The notes under the pieces: model-generated
What the model saw: the letters and a program-made list of their open reading frames with translations, nothing else
Databases searched by the model: none
What the model was told of the DNA's origin: nothing
In this document: one piece after another, positions 48,178-61,008 of the stretch
Numbering within the stretch: position 1 is the first letter of the stretch
Layout of the letters: every line of letters begins with the position of its first letter
Source: Hedera helix
Taxonomy: Eukaryota; Streptophyta; Magnoliopsida; Apiales; Araliaceae
DNA: 64,000 nucleotides
NCBI GenBank assembly: GCA_947179155.2
Contig: OX359280.1
Span: 8,421,501 to 8,485,500, forward strand
Reading direction: 5' to 3'
Program-made: the position numbers and the translations under genes

Positions 48178-48198
48178 TTTGCCAGGTCTAGAACACAT

Positions 48199-50649
48199 CA
48201 ACATTAGCTAGCCGGTGGGGCCTTAATGTTCAGTTAATTCTTGGTGACCTCAGTCGGCTTTCTTATCTTCTTCTTTTTTCGTTAAGGTGGTCCCATATAT
48301 GTGCCACGTGTACATCAATTCAAGCAACAATAGTCTAATATTTACGAACAATAAATAAAAAAATTACATTTTATTAGTTAAAAATATAAATAAAATGAAA
48401 TGAAAAGATTATATGAATTTGATATTTCAAGCTAATAATATACTCTCTTTTTTATCTCTGTCTCTCACTCTCCTTTCTCCTTTAAATTTTAACAACATAT
48501 GGTAAACCATTTTCTTATTTTCTGTATATATTTCCAAGGCCTCTTAAGTGTGTCCACAAATATTATATTCGTCTAAAATTAGTAATGTATCTTTAAAATA
48601 TGATTTTAGAAGAAGATTTTTTTTTCAAAGAATATATTCTTGGCAATTACTGAAAGAATAATTATCTAGATAATATTAAATTTAAGTAATGATTTCTTTA
48701 AATTTTTCTGCTTGTAGTTTACAATGTCATATCATATACATATCTCTTCTTTTGAAACATGAGAATAATTATCTAATTTTAGAACAATGTTAAATGTTAG
48801 TTTAAGAGTCCGGCAAATTACGATTAACGTATAATTTTTATAAATATTAAGAAAATTAAATAAAAAGAGAGAAAATAAATTAATTTTAATTTTATTCACC
48901 TATATTGATATAGAGGTCAAGATTTTGACTCTTGTTGATAATAGATTATGAAAATAGGCCCAAATAACAATTAACGTATAATTTTTATAGATATTAAGAA
49001 AATTAAATAAGAGAGAAAATAAATTAGTTTTAATTTTACTCACCTATATTAATATAAAGGTTGAGATCTCGACTCTTGTTGACAATAGATTATAAAAATA
49101 GGTCCATAAAGTAGCACGTGATAAAAATTGAAGATAATAAGTTATGTCCTCCACTAAGACCCTTCCCTTACATTAGAATAAATTATTGTAATAATTTACG
49201 TCATTCCAAAAAACATACTCAAGTTTTTTCTTTAATATTTTTTTTTTTTGGCAATTTTTTTTTTATTAACACCCAACAAATTACATGATTGCCGAATGCA
49301 TAAGATTAGGATAAAACCAATATATAATTTCAAATCGTCAAACTTCTTACGTGAAAATTTCCCCACCTGCACCAACTTTGTGGACGGATTTATCTATATA
49401 ATTTAAGGTGGGAAAATGACTTCTTACGTGATTAATTGATCTTGCCTTTACTTCCGGGGACGAAGCTACAAGTGATGTTATGGAATCAATTTATTGCAGG
49501 GTTAATTGATCTCATTAGGAAAAAAAAATGACTATTTTATAATATAGGATAAATTTTAAAAAAAAAAAATATTATATATAAATTGACCCTACTCAAATTT
49601 TATAAATTTTCTACTATACGGAATCAAATTAAAAAATAATAATATGTCAATTAAATTTTAACCATATATAACTCATATCCCCACAATATATGTATCTCTC
49701 TTTATAATATTTTTAAAATAAATAATAATCAAATTTATATTATTTTTTAAATAATTAATGAATTAATTATTTATTTATAAAAAGTTGTGATTAAAAAAAT
49801 CTATTATGAGTCAATATAGTGTATATATACCATATATTATTAGTTACTACATTATCATTGTAATATAATATATATTTTATATTATATATGCATACACACA
49901 CACGTGTTGATATTATACACACATACACGTGTTGTTGTGTGTGATCCGAATGTACAAAAATATTTTTAAAAAATTAATTCAAAGACACTACCTTCAAGTT
50001 TCCGTTAAATTATTTATAATTTAATAATAATTTTGGTCCCACCGAAAAACAGTCATGACTTGATAACTGTTTACTTCTGAATGTATAACCAAAATCTAAT
50101 CCTTTCATAAAAGCCTCATATGCGTCTTATCCTTATATATGTTGAGGATATCATATATCTCATAACAAATTTCATATTAAATTTTTGCCAGTTTGAAAAC
50201 TTAAATCTATAAAAACAAGTTTGGGAGGATTAAATCCAATTTCCGGACTTTTATTTATGACTGTTTTTAAGAGAAGAAAGAAAAGAAGAGAGAAATATTA
50301 AACAATTTCTCTCCAAAACTTGAAAAGATTTGGAATTTTTTTTTATTAAAAACTTACACTGTGTTTGAGTTTGAAAAAATTAAAAAAAGAAAGAAAAAAA
50401 AAAAGTATTACTAAAAGGAAATTATAAACTTTTGACAAAGCGTGAGTTAAATCTTGATAGATTCTGCACCCATATAAATAATAAATGAATATCATATTTA
50501 TGTGAGAGATATTTTATAAAAATATCATAAAAATTAATTATTATTTCATACAACATAAATTTTAGATAAAATTATATTTTTGGTCGTCTCTCCACATTTT
50601 TATTAATATAAGATGAAATACTTTTAAAAAAATATAAAAATATCAATTC
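48199..50649. other. Intergenic AT-rich DNA
   Basis: No gene was recognised. It contains a 143-148 bp tandem duplication (48817-49105) and short homopolymer runs, including poly-T near 49240-49264. Confidence 0.5.
48817..49105. repeat. Tandem duplication of about 145 bp
   Basis: Two adjacent copies start with ATTAACGTATAATTTTTATA and end with TTGTTGA(T/C)AATAGATTAT followed by AAAATAGG. They differ at several positions and by a short indel (AAAAAGAG versus AAGAG). Confidence 0.85.
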
Positions 50650-51175
50650 TCATTATTCGATTAATTGTCCCTATTTCTATTGCTCATACTTTTCAAACTC
50701 TATTTTTGAGAGTTTGACGAAAAATGATATTGTAAGGGTATAGACGTGAAGCCGCCTGGTAGGGTTGTTGGTCCAATGTTTGCGATCTAAGGGACCAGTT
50801 TGTAATGGACGATCGGGCACCAACGTTGCAGCTCCCATGCAGTCACATAAATGCTTGTGACAGTACAATTGTCTTTTAATGAGAGGGACATGCACAACCC
50901 ACATAAATTGATGCCAACTATTCCTGATGGGACACGTTCAAAGGAACATATCTTAGCATCTACTCCTATAAAAGGGACCGTTCAACATAGTTGGTAGAAT
51001 TACACATTTACATCTAATCCTAGGGATTAATATTTTATTTTTCTCTCTACTTATTAACAATTATACTGAAGACGTCTTACGGCGGTCTAACATTGTTGTT
51101 AATTCCTCTGAGGGCGTTCATATAGGTCCCAGAAGACGGGGCCAACATTGGGGAGACGTTCACTGGAAAGATAGA
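50650..51175 (+). mobile_element. LTR-like fragment with leader and decayed primer site
   Basis: A TATA box (TATAAAA, 50967-50973) precedes a typical leader. A block TCTGAGGGCGTTCATA then GGGGCCAACATTGGGGAGACG (about 51109-51161) resembles the LTR end and primer region of some gypsy elements, where GGGGCCAACA is followed by TTGGCGCC. No coding follows, and a 75-codon minus-strand frame at 50677-50904 is not credible. Confidence 0.4.
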
Positions 51176-52371
51176 ACATCTTATATATATATATATATAT
51201 ATATTATAATTTTATGTATTATTTTTTTAATTATAAATTATATGAATAATTAGAATTATTTTAATTAAATGTGTAATATAAGAGGCCAATATTATAATTT
51301 TATTTAATTTAATATATTAATATACATCATAATTATAAAATATTATTCTTTTTACAATATAAAGCAATACTCTATTTTGACATGATTGTGAGATCAAAGA
51401 TTCTCAACCGATTCAAACCACATCCCTTGAACCACATGCCACCTGTCCATATACTTAATTTCGGATGCTATGTTAGATTCTAATTGGGTAAAAATATATA
51501 TCTAGAATTTGACTCGTCAACATCAACGCACGTCCGAGTTGTTTACTTTACTTGGGGAACGGGCGACCATTTCCGCGCCGAGTTGGATGACTCCGGGAGA
51601 TTCAACAAATGTAGCGAGTTTTGCTGCCAAAAGAAATGCTAGTGAACTAACTCCTCCTTTCATACACGACTCATTATTTAGTAATGAAGATAGGACCATA
51701 TGAGTACATCAAATTTGTGATATACTTCATTCTTTTTTATTTGTCTTTCAGAGGGTTATTTTTTCCATTTTCTTTTAGATGTCGTTTGTAAATTGTAAAA
51801 AAGTATTAATAACTTTATTTCTTATAATATCTCTATATAAATATAATTTTTTTTCTTTCTCATAAGCTTTAAAAAGATAATATTAATATTTTATATCTAA
51901 TTTGATCAATCATACAAAGTATTAATTATATATTTTAATTTCTATATTTTTACCTAAAATATTAATTAAAAAAATTGAAGAGAGTATAACTTATGATGCC
52001 TTTGAATTGAAAGAATAAGATGCATGAAGAGATTGAATTGTGCGGCATGATATTTTCTCAAACAACTTAAAATAACATTGTAAGTTGTGTTTTGGCCAAA
52101 TATGCTTCTGCCTAAAGTATAATTTTTCTACTTATGTCAAAAATAGTTTCCAGCTAAAATCTTTACTAATTAAAAACACTTTTGGAGGACCATCAAGCAC
52201 TAAATTATTTATATTTACTTTAAAAGTGCTTTTACTCTACCTCGTCCGCCAAACGTACTCTCACTTTACTTCAAACGTACTCTCACGTTACTTTCTTTTA
52301 AACATACTCTTTCTTTCTAACTAAAAATTCTAGCCTTCAAAAAGTTTTTTTTTTTTTTCAAATCTTGGGAG

Positions 52372-52416
<45 letters not shown>

Positions 52417-53089
52417 GAGAGATTTTTCACTAGATTTCTTTTTTATTTTTCTTATTTGATGTGACTTCTGTTAATTCTTGAATATGTCGAGACACTTAAT
52501 CCACGTCTAAGACATTTGACATGCACAATTGAAAAAATAAAAATACTTGACAGCTTAGGTCGCTGAAGGATACCTCTGATATAATGGTAAGTAGAAACTT
52601 CAAGATATGTTAATAATAGAGGTACTTAGCATTCAGTAGGCTAAAATGGAATCATTTTTACCTCTATTGTCCACCTTGTTTTTTATATCAACCACTTAGT
52701 CCCCTCTTTCCGTTGGGTAGCCCAACGAATCCTTTTAAAGAAGGTAATTGTCGTCTCAGTTATTGTCCAAAGTAATTGCCACAACATCCAGAGTAAACGT
52801 CGGGTTATAACCACTATGGTAATTGTTATATCATTTATCAACTGAGGTTAAGAGGTGGCAAACCAAGCCTACCGAATTTAAAAGCCCTCTTGTAGGCACA
52901 CTAGACCTAATAGGCTGCAAGGTTAAGGCCCAAAGTAGACAACTCATTTACTCTAGTAAAATGAACAAGTCAACATTGTCCTCCACTCCTTCAACATATG
53001 AAATAAGGTGAAAGAGTAAAGAAAAAGTACTTCGGGAGCTGAAAAAGTTTCTAAACCGAAGGTTGCTTTGGAAATTTGAGAACTGCTGA
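51176..53089. other. Intergenic DNA, no gene recognised
   Basis: Microsatellites (AT)n at 51182-51204 and (CT)n at 52376-52412 are the only clear features. Frames of 62-79 codons here (51509-51703, 52085-52324, 52823-53011) show no domain. Confidence 0.5.
52376..52412. repeat. (CT)n microsatellite
   Basis: About 18 uninterrupted CT units. Confidence 0.95.
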
Positions 53090-53290
53090 GACCAATGAGA
53101 TGAAACCTTCGGGAGTCAGAAGAGTTCAAGATCGAAAAGTTAAGCTTTTGGGAGACAAGAAGGCATCAAACCAAATAGATGATGCTTTAGGAAGCCGAGA
53201 AGGCAACACACCGAAGAGTTAAACTTTTGAGAGCCAAGAAGACATCAGATCGAAGAGATGATGCTTTTGAGAGCTTGGAGGCGTCTGGCC
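53090..53290. repeat. Imperfect tandem repeat of about 37 bp
   Basis: Units with GAGAGCCAAGAAGACATC, then an AGATCGAAGAG-like block and ATGATGCTTTT or TTAAACTTTT recur about five times and abut the CACTA-type end at 53293. Confidence 0.65.
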
Positions 53291-53640
53291 GACACTACAA
53301 AAAAATGAACATTTGACAACGATTTATAAAATTGTTGTCAAAAATATATATTTAGCAACAAAATTTGTCATTTATTGCAGATTTTGAAAAGATTTCATTT
53401 TTCGCAACAAAATTCATAAGTTGTAAAATTTCATTGCCAATTCATTGGCAGGAAAAAAATAACCCCGCTTATTTACGTTTTTCGTTACCAATTCTTAATG
53501 GACATTCGGCAACGATTTTTGTATTTGCAAAAATTGCATGTTTAACAACGAAATTTGTCATTCGTTACAATTTGTGAAAGACTTTCATTTTTCATATCGA
53601 ATTTTATGGGTCGTTACAAAGTTTTGTTGCCAATTTGCCA

Positions 53641-55069
53641 ATCAGATTATGGTTCTTTTATAATTTGTGATTTTTTTATGAATTTAGTGAGAGAAATTCC
53701 TTCACGAAAGTTGAACATATGAATGACAAATGAATCATTAAATTATAATGAATTTCAAAATTTTTCTTTTTAATTTATTATTTTATTATATTGTTAACTT
53801 ATTATAACAAAATATTAGTTTAATATCTCATTAAAATATAAATAACTAAAAGTTCATATAAATTTTATATATACTAAATGAGAAACTAACTATTATATCA
53901 TTTCAAAAAAATATATTGTATACAAAACTAGTATAGGCAATATATACACACTAAAGTTACAAGACTTGTTACCAAAAACAAGTGTCATATCACCTACAAA
54001 TATGTATTCACGAATATTACACAAGGAAGAGAATTTCTAGCTATAAGGCATGGTAATTGTCAGCTCCTCATTATTTTTGTCTTCAAGCAAGTCAAGGTTG
54101 AGCCTTTAACTTCATACTGCAAGAAAAGTTCATTAATATTTATAATTAAATATATTTTTATAGGGTACTTCTACACTTACCCATTTTTCTTACCCTTTAC
54201 ACTTACCCGCAAATAAAACAAAAGAATTTGGCCCCACTGCATTCATATCTTTAACCCAAAAGTGGGCCACAGTTATTTGTCCTATTTGCGGGTAAAGTTT
54301 TTGGGTCAAAAACATGAGCAAGTCTAGAATTATTCATTTTTATAAGATTACATACAAAAGAGTAGAAACATAGAAGACTTTGTCAAGTATTATCCAAAAA
54401 TCAAAACAAATAATTCAGTATACTAATAACTAATATAACATATAATAAAAATCTTAATGAAGTTGACCAGCAATTCTTTCATAAATTTTACCCTGCTGGA
54501 GAAAAAGTCTAATGGTGCTGACTTTGTTCTATCTGATCTGAAAAAAATTATGTCAGACAAGTCATATATGGTAGGGGAAAGTAATGATACTTTTCTATGC
54601 ACAAAAATCTTCTACAAAAACTGAAACCAAACCCAAAAATAAGAATAGGAACCTATAATGGCAAAAGTAAGAATGTATAGTTCATTTTGCAACCAATCAG
54701 TCAATTCAATAACAAACATGAATTAAGATTCGCAAACATACAAGTTGATATGGCATTAGCAGGACAAACATTCTCACATGGCCTCGAGCAGTCTAGTGGA
54801 CAGTCATCCTAAATCAAATTCTAGTAAGAATTTAATAAATTGGCTCAGAATTAAAAGCTCACATGATATCCTAACTCCTAAGCCTGGCCATTTCCTTGCT
54901 AGCACATCCCACAACTTTAGTACAAAAGCAAAACAATCAGAGACAATTTCTAGTCATTCATGTGGAGTACTAGTCATCACATTATTTCTAATAAGAAGTA
55001 ACCAACAAATGTTACACTGACACATGATAATCTACCTTTCTCTCTGTTCATCTATTAAAATTTCTTTCC
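53641..55069. other. Interior of the CACTA-bounded region, no gene recognised
   Basis: AT-rich DNA. An 80-codon frame at 54778-55020 shows no domain. Confidence 0.4.
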
Positions 55070-55365
55070 TGTAAAAGAGAGACAAAATCACAGTCTACCT
55101 TTCTACCCTTTTAGGATGAACTCTGCGAATCCCTTCCAATGATTTGAAGCTACAATAGTATTATTTATAATATAAAAATATTTCTGTCATTGATAAAAAT
55201 GTTTAGAAACAACTTCGTTTTTAAAATAGTTAAATTGTTTTTCTTTAAAAATCAATCGAGTTTTTAACTGAAAGACAAAATCAGTCTACCTTTCTACCCC
55301 TTTAGGATGAACTTTGTGAATCCCTTCCAGTGATTTGAAGCTACAGTACTATTATTTATAATACA
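55070..55365. repeat. Two direct copies of a block of about 100 bp
   Basis: 55070-55175 and 55268-55365 share AGTCTACCTTTCTACCC, then TTAGGATGAACT, AATCCCTTCCA and GATTTGAAGCTACA, about 90% alike by eye. Function is unknown; they lie downstream of the acyltransferase exons. Confidence 0.8.
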
Positions 55366-55569
55366 CAGCTAATAAAAAATGGCACAATCAACTATTTATT
55401 CTTAAGAAAAGGTACAGGTATAAACGATACCTCAACTCTATTACACGTATTTACACACAAGGAGAAACAATGTGAATGGTACTTGAAAATATAATCCAAT
55501 GGCTAGCAGTACCACAAATGCAAACTGTTCAATTCAACTGCTCAAAGTTTTAAAGTTCAGTTGACTTAC

Positions 55570-57626
55570 CACGGAAGACTGCCCCTTAAAGAGTCTTAGC
55601 ATTGTAGGTGGAGGTGAACTTTTGGGAATAGCAAGCGTAACATCATAAACAGCTGGAACAAATGCATGCATGTGACTTACTGCTGTAACAAAACCTTGAA
55701 AAAAATAATAGCTTATAAAATTAAGTGATATAGGCCAATTCCAATAATATGGTCAAGAAACGCAAAAAAGAAGCTTGCAGGGAGGTACAAAGGAGAGTCA
55801 ATGAAAGAGATCTATAGATTTTAGATTGCATAGATACAGTTTTAAATCCTAATCAGAAGCCAGTCACGTACAACACCATACACATATCCTTGCCTGTGTC
55901 CATGTTGGTATGTGTTTGGTTCAAACATTGTTTCAAAGTAAGAATTCAACGATAGCTCAAAGCTAATACCTAATCATCTCACCTCCTCATAACATAATGA
56001 CCAACGTGACTAACATTTTCAACATATATTAAGCTCTCCATCAAGTCACACCTAATGTTGTAATCAACACAAAAGCACATGCAGTTCTCACATGACAGTC
56101 ATATTAATTCTTTCAACATTAACTAAGGTCATCTTAAATCAGACTAACAAATCCACAAAAAAATAACTCAGCTAAAGATAGTAATAAATAAGAAAACTAA
56201 AGACTACTTTGTCTGATCCATTTCAGTTCAATTATATTTGCACTCACAAAAAATTCTTAAATTTGAGATCCCCCATTCTCTTGATCAAGAATAATTCCCT
56301 CCATAATTAGAAAAATGATGATACATACTCAAAAATGTTACCTAAAAATCTTGGAGGCTGATTTTGTCCAACTCTAAGTAGAAAACTCAAAACTCATAAA
56401 ATGGTACTTCCTCCATCTAATACTACTTGCTTCTGGTTCTTTTTTGCTGTTCAGAAATTAAGCTCCCCCAGTCTTTGCCCAATTACCCTTTGTCTTTGAA
56501 GTATGGGAGGGTAGATTTGAAACTTCAATTAAATTTTATACAACTCTCTTAATTTTAAAATTTGTGAGTAGAAACAAAGTAAGCAAGTAAAAGTGGGACC
56601 AAGGGATTGTTATATTCTTTTAGTAAACACATGGTAACTACCAAATGCAAACATAGTACTAGTTAGTTAGAACTCAGAAGATTTGGAGTACCCAATAAAC
56701 AAAATATATTTGAATAAATAATTGTTTGCTAAGCCACCTAATTAAAATAGATTCTTAATGAGCACCAAAAATCTAAAAACAAAAGCAATAATAACAACAA
56801 CAATGATACATACAAATTTCTTATTAAAAAAATGTGCTGACAAAGCATATGCTACAATTACCTAAACGAAGAGCACACTTGTGCTTCTAAGGGGTCACAG
56901 TTTTCATTTTTTGATAGAAAATAAAATTTACTGATACTAAGACACAATACAAGAAGGCCAACAAGAAGTCAACCGAACAGAACAAATGGAAATTAAAAAA
57001 GTAAGCACTTCATCCAAAAAAGTGTAGCTCTCCAATCCCTACATAAATCTGAAACAAAGATCACACACTAATTTGGTAGCCAACTACCGTTGTACATAAA
57101 ATGAGCTCAGAAGGTCAAAAGGTTGGAGCCCTAAGATGAGAGACGAAGCAAGTTGCCAAAATTAACAAGAAACATAAAATACCCACAGATTATCATAATA
57201 CATATAGACATGGGAAATAAAAGGAAATCAATGTCCATGAGTGCAACAGACCCCTAACCTTAGTTCGTGGAATCAAAACATTTCTAGGAGCAGGCAATCC
57301 CCATTGAAGATGCGTACTCCTGAGCAGCTAAAAGTTTTTCCTGTGTAAAGCGAGTTCCCTCAACAAAAAGTGCCAGCCAAAAAGCATGTGGGAAATCACT
57401 TAGACATTGAAGACCAATCAAGAATTCAAAAGAAATAATCAAAGGACCAAAAAACATATACACGTAGAGAGAAAGAGTGAGGAAAACATGCGTATACTTG
57501 CACACATCTGATTTATTCACTTAATCACATATATATAGACACCCATACCTTGAGTATGTTTTCATCCTTGGCCCAGCTCCTTTCAAGAAAGAGATACTCA
57601 GAAAACCACATTGACCAACCAATGAC
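55570..57626 (-). pseudogene. Lysophosphatidic acid acyltransferase (LPAT2-type) gene fragment
   Basis: Three blocks in order on the minus strand match plant ER-type 1-acyl-glycerol-3-phosphate acyltransferases, which make phosphatidic acid. Block 57549-57626 (26 codons, VIGWSMWFSEYLFLERSW) has good splice sites. Block 57259-57415 holds DFPHAFWLALFVEGTRF with the substrate-binding EGTR motif, then an extra G in a run at 57299-57302 shifts the frame into a stop; its 3' splice AG is also missing. Block 55570-55694 holds FVPAVYDVTLAIPKSSPPP, and its acceptor is off by one base. The exon with the catalytic NHX4D motif and the C-terminal exons were not found. It is a decayed partial gene. Confidence 0.8.
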
Positions 57627-59439
57627 CTGCACATATTGGGCAGTGCTAAATCCTATTGCATAATTCTGAAAGCCTCAGGTGTTGACAACACAAGGATTAG
57701 AAAATAACTAGTAAATAAAAATAACGAGCACGGTGAGGAGTCACTTGAAACAACTTATCTAAAACTTTAAACGTCGTAAATGATAACGATTAAACATCTT
57801 TAACTATCTTCACTAACAAGATAACAATATGAACTCATTCAGAAGTATGAGGTAAAGATTCACCATCCCACGCACCAACTAAATTAAAGAAAAGCAAAGA
57901 TCAACATTTTCATCTATGACTGAACACCTATGGCTATTTCCAGGTGCACCACAGACAGCAAGGATGAGCCATTTCCATATTCTTATGTATCTTGACCCTA
58001 CCTGCCTATAACCCAATAAACAAGTGAACCGCAGATGTATGAGGGGCCCAATAATCCTGAAAAACATCAATTGCAAACCCCATAATCCAACTGTGACAAA
58101 GAAGATTTTCCCTAGCAGTCCCGGGTTATTTTGATCTTCCAGTCACAGAACACAATAGCAAAGCACCTTGCCCCTTCTGATTAGATCTTCCCATGCCCCC
58201 GAGAGAACACTATCTAACACTAGTAAAATTTAGCTTCCCAAGCTAATGACGTGCTACTAAAGTGATAAATGAAAACTAATAAACTACAGCTTGGTCTGTC
58301 CTTAAAAGTGATGTCCGCATTTCTCAACTGTTATACCATCCCATTGCGTTATTTTGATGTTGATTCAACTAGATAATCAAGAAAAGGCCAAAGTAGTAAT
58401 CAACCAATTTACAGGAGCTTAAGAGGCGAGTCTAAAGATAAGAGTACTAACAGAAATCACTTTAAGTCAAGCCTTTAGCAAAGACTAAAATCGACTAAAT
58501 TATATTAGTAAAAACTAAAAAGATATCCAAGTTTTTTTTACATAGAATCAAGATAAGTACAGTTTACTCCACTTACTAATGGTAGGCAAATCCTTCACGG
58601 TCTCTATAAACTTGAATCTCCCATCACTATTGTCCATACTAACCTGCAGAAGTGGATGTTTTAAAAACAACAGTTTTTTGATATTTTGCTATACAGCACA
58701 CCATTCAGCTTAATTTATGTACAAAGAAGAATATTACATGCTTGTCAAAAATTACAGGGTTTTATGACATGATGACTGACTAATGCTTCTATTCTAGAAA
58801 GATAAAATCTATTTCCGCATCTCAAATTAAAGCAGTAAATGGGATCATACTATTGACTTCTCCGTGAACTTTTTTGAGAATACTTCTGTTGTTTACCCAG
58901 TGAGTTGAATCAAAACAGCAGGGCTCAACTGGTAGAGTTTCAAACAGAGAACTCCACTAACGTGGAGATGACTTGCTACATTATGTCTAGTTAAACATTC
59001 CACTTGCATCACCAGCTCCTTATTTCCTAGCAAAGCCTGATTACAAAGTAACCTCCTTATTAACTTTTAACTAGCTACTGATGAACAACCATATTTTATG
59101 ATGTGAACATGTAGCAGACAAGACCCATTTTCATAAGATTCAGCCATCCAAATTCTTTTTGGGGCCAAATAGGAAAAAAGTTACTAATGGAAATGTAGAA
59201 CCTATAAACTATTAACACAGGCAATAAATGACAGACAAATTTAGCGGATTCTTCAAAGAACTAACTTTTAATGTCACTTGTCAAGAACCCATCTACCAAA
59301 CCCAAAAATATGATACCCATAATTAATAAAAATCGAAGATTATAAAGAAAATAATTGATTCTGATGAAAATGGAGGTAATATTACCTACCGTTCAGTGAA
59401 CATTATGAAGCTTTGACAGCCGCAGAGAGTATAATGAGT
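57627..59439. other. Upstream part of the acyltransferase fragment, intron-like
   Basis: Mostly non-coding, intron-like DNA. A block on the minus strand near 58570-58646 starts after a CTTCTGCAG and reads MDNSDGRFKFIETVKDLP, which I do not recognise; it could be an exon from another captured gene. No NHX4D acyltransferase exon was seen. Confidence 0.35.
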
Positions 59440-59939
59440 ATAATAATAGCTAGAAATGAAATGAGCAAAGTCTATACCATCTTTCCCGATTGCCTTTAAT
59501 GTTGCAAACTCTGTTTCTTCTGGAGACTGTAATTGTGCCCCAAATCCTAAAAGAACAATTAGACAAAAAAATAAAAGCTAATTAGAGTTTCTTGCTAGAT
59601 TTCACAAAAATTGAAAACTGGGATGAAGACTTTGGATTTTAGAGCTACGGGCTCAGTGGAATCTAGATATATAGAGAGAGCTTTGCAAGATACATGTAGT
59701 AAGTTAGATGGAACCTTAGCTTGAATATTTGCGGAACTACAGGGCAAAGATTTTTTATTTTTTTTGCTAAATGGGCGAAGATTGATTGTACCCCAACGTC
59801 GATCTGTACCCAACACCAGCGAGATTGAGTATACCAAATGCCGATCTGTGAGAACTTCAGTGAGTTGATTTAGTTGTTGGTAAAAAAACCCTAGAAATAA
59901 TAGATGAGAAAGAGGAGCGGAGGGAGGATTCATCGACTT
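59440..59939 (-). other. Possible 5' UTR/first exons of the minus-strand fragment
   Basis: The 112-codon frame beginning at 59933 has the look of a leader (AACCCTAGAA-like, low coding character). A block at about 59485-59550 on the minus strand follows TTCTTTTAG and ends GAAAGATG|GT, like a short non-coding exon. These may be the captured 5' region of the acyltransferase gene, but that is a guess from order and strand. Confidence 0.3.
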
Positions 59940-60446
59940 GATCCCACATAATAGCCTTATCTTTTTTTTTCATGGACAATGTATAAAATTTTAAAGTTTA
60001 AATTATTATAAAATTATTTACTTTAATTAAAGAAATAAACGATATTATAAATTATTTAAAAAATATTATTATAAAAAATAAATGCATTTATATTAAATTT
60101 TATATTCACCACAATTAATTTTAAAAAAATTATTTAAAATAAAATAGTGACCAATTTTATCTCTTGCAAAAAACCTCTGAATAATAATATATAGTGAATA
60201 ATAATTCATTCATTAATACTTTTTTTTATCGTAAATTATTATCATAAATTGGCGCCAAATATCCCTCTATCACCTCAATTTTGTGAAAGAAAAAAATTAA
60301 ATTGTGAAGGATAGTTCTTTGTTAATTATAACTAAATTGTTACTACCTTTTTTTCCTTCACAATTCCTTTGTTAGAAAACTCCCCATGTGAATGAATGAA
60401 TTCCTTCACAAAATTTTCTTCACTACATTTATAATTTCTTGTAGTG
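59940..60446. other. AT-rich right subterminal region of the CACTA-bounded block
   Basis: Repeated CCTTCACAA words (60355, 60401 and nearby) approach the GTAGTG end at 60446. No gene. Confidence 0.4.
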
Positions 60447-60492
60447 TTTCGTATGATTGATTGAGGTATAGAAAGTGAAATTAGTTGAATGT

Positions 60493-60690
60493 CAATTCGC
60501 ATAGTGTTTTGTATTTAACATAATGAAATTTTGGATTTTGGATCTATTTAGCCTTTTTATAGTGAACTTTATGTAGTTGAGTTGATGAATCAATTTCAGG
60601 TTGAAAATCATTTTGCAAAGTGTTTTATATTTAACATAATAAATTTTTAGATATTGGTTTCATTTAGCATTTTTTATAGTGAACTTCATA
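60493..60690. repeat. Tandem duplication of about 110 bp
   Basis: Two copies (60493-60590 and 60603-60690) share AGTGTTTT(G/A)TATTTAACATAAT, a TTAGCNTTTTT block and ATAGTGAACTT. Confidence 0.75.
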
Positions 60691-60785
60691 TCTCAGTTTC
60701 CTGCCAACTATATTGCTCGATATAGAAAATTTTATATTTTTTTGTCCACTATAACTTCAACTATAGTCTCTTATTTCCTAAGATT

Positions 60786-61008
60786 TTGTGGCTTACGAAT
60801 CACTATATTCAGTCATATCCTAATGAATCTCATATAGTCGCAGTGAAACGTATTTGTCGATATCTTAAAGGAACTACTGACTTAAGATTGTGGTATTCTA
60901 AAGGTCAACAATTTAACCTTATCAGGTTTTCTGACTCTAACTATGCCCGTCATCAAGTTGATCGAAAAATTACGAGTGGTACTTGTTAGTTTCTCAGTGG
61001 ATGCTTAG
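60786..61008 (+). pseudogene. Ty1/Copia polyprotein fragment (RT/RNase H)
   Basis: The plus strand encodes ESHIVAVKRICRYLKGTTDL, then LWY and FSDSNYARHQVDRKITSGTC, the conserved start of the Copia RNase H domain (HW.A.KRILRYLKGT and D.D.A...DR.STSG). A TAG at 60987-60989 replaces the expected next codon, after which FLSGCLV continues in frame. The sequence stops matching at about 61008, where a GGGGTGCA-type repeat begins. Confidence 0.85.

Larger units (their letters stand above)
43860..48190 (+). mobile_element. hAT transposon (Ac/Tip100-like), 4,331 bp
   Basis: Perfect 13 bp terminal inverted repeats, TAGACCTGGCAAA (43860-43872) and its complement (48178-48190), are flanked by GAACACAT at 43852-43859 and 48191-48198. 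An 8 bp duplication is diagnostic for hAT. Subterminal regions (about 43880-43995 and 48040-48170) are dense in GGGCCGGGCC/GGCCCGGCCC words, likely transposase-binding clusters. Inside is a broken transposase gene on the plus strand. The ends look competent for mobilisation if transposase is supplied in trans; that is inference. Confidence 0.95.
53293..60446. mobile_element. Region bounded by CACTA-type ends, possible Pack-CACTA
   Basis: CACTACAAAAAAA at 53293 and the inverted CACTACAAGAAAT ending at 60446 look like CACTA (En/Spm) terminal repeats. Subterminal DNA on the left is rich in GCAACAAAATTTGT-like words (53345-53640), and a TTCCTTCAC word occurs near both ends. No transposase was found; the interior carries pieces of a host acyltransferase gene. 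Against a single element, the flanking 3 bp (CGA left, TTT right) do not match as the expected target duplication, so the two ends could belong to different insertions. Confidence 0.45.

Noticed and set aside
47962..48204. Overlapping frames of 70-80 codons, Pro/Gly/Ala-rich
   Set aside because: They come from the GC-rich subterminal DNA of the hAT element.
55070..55365. C-terminal acyltransferase exon in the duplicated block
   Set aside because: The translation has stops and no convincing match beyond a few residues.
59595..59933. 112-codon minus-strand frame as a gene
   Set aside because: Composition is leader-like and no domain was recognised; kept only as possible 5' UTR.
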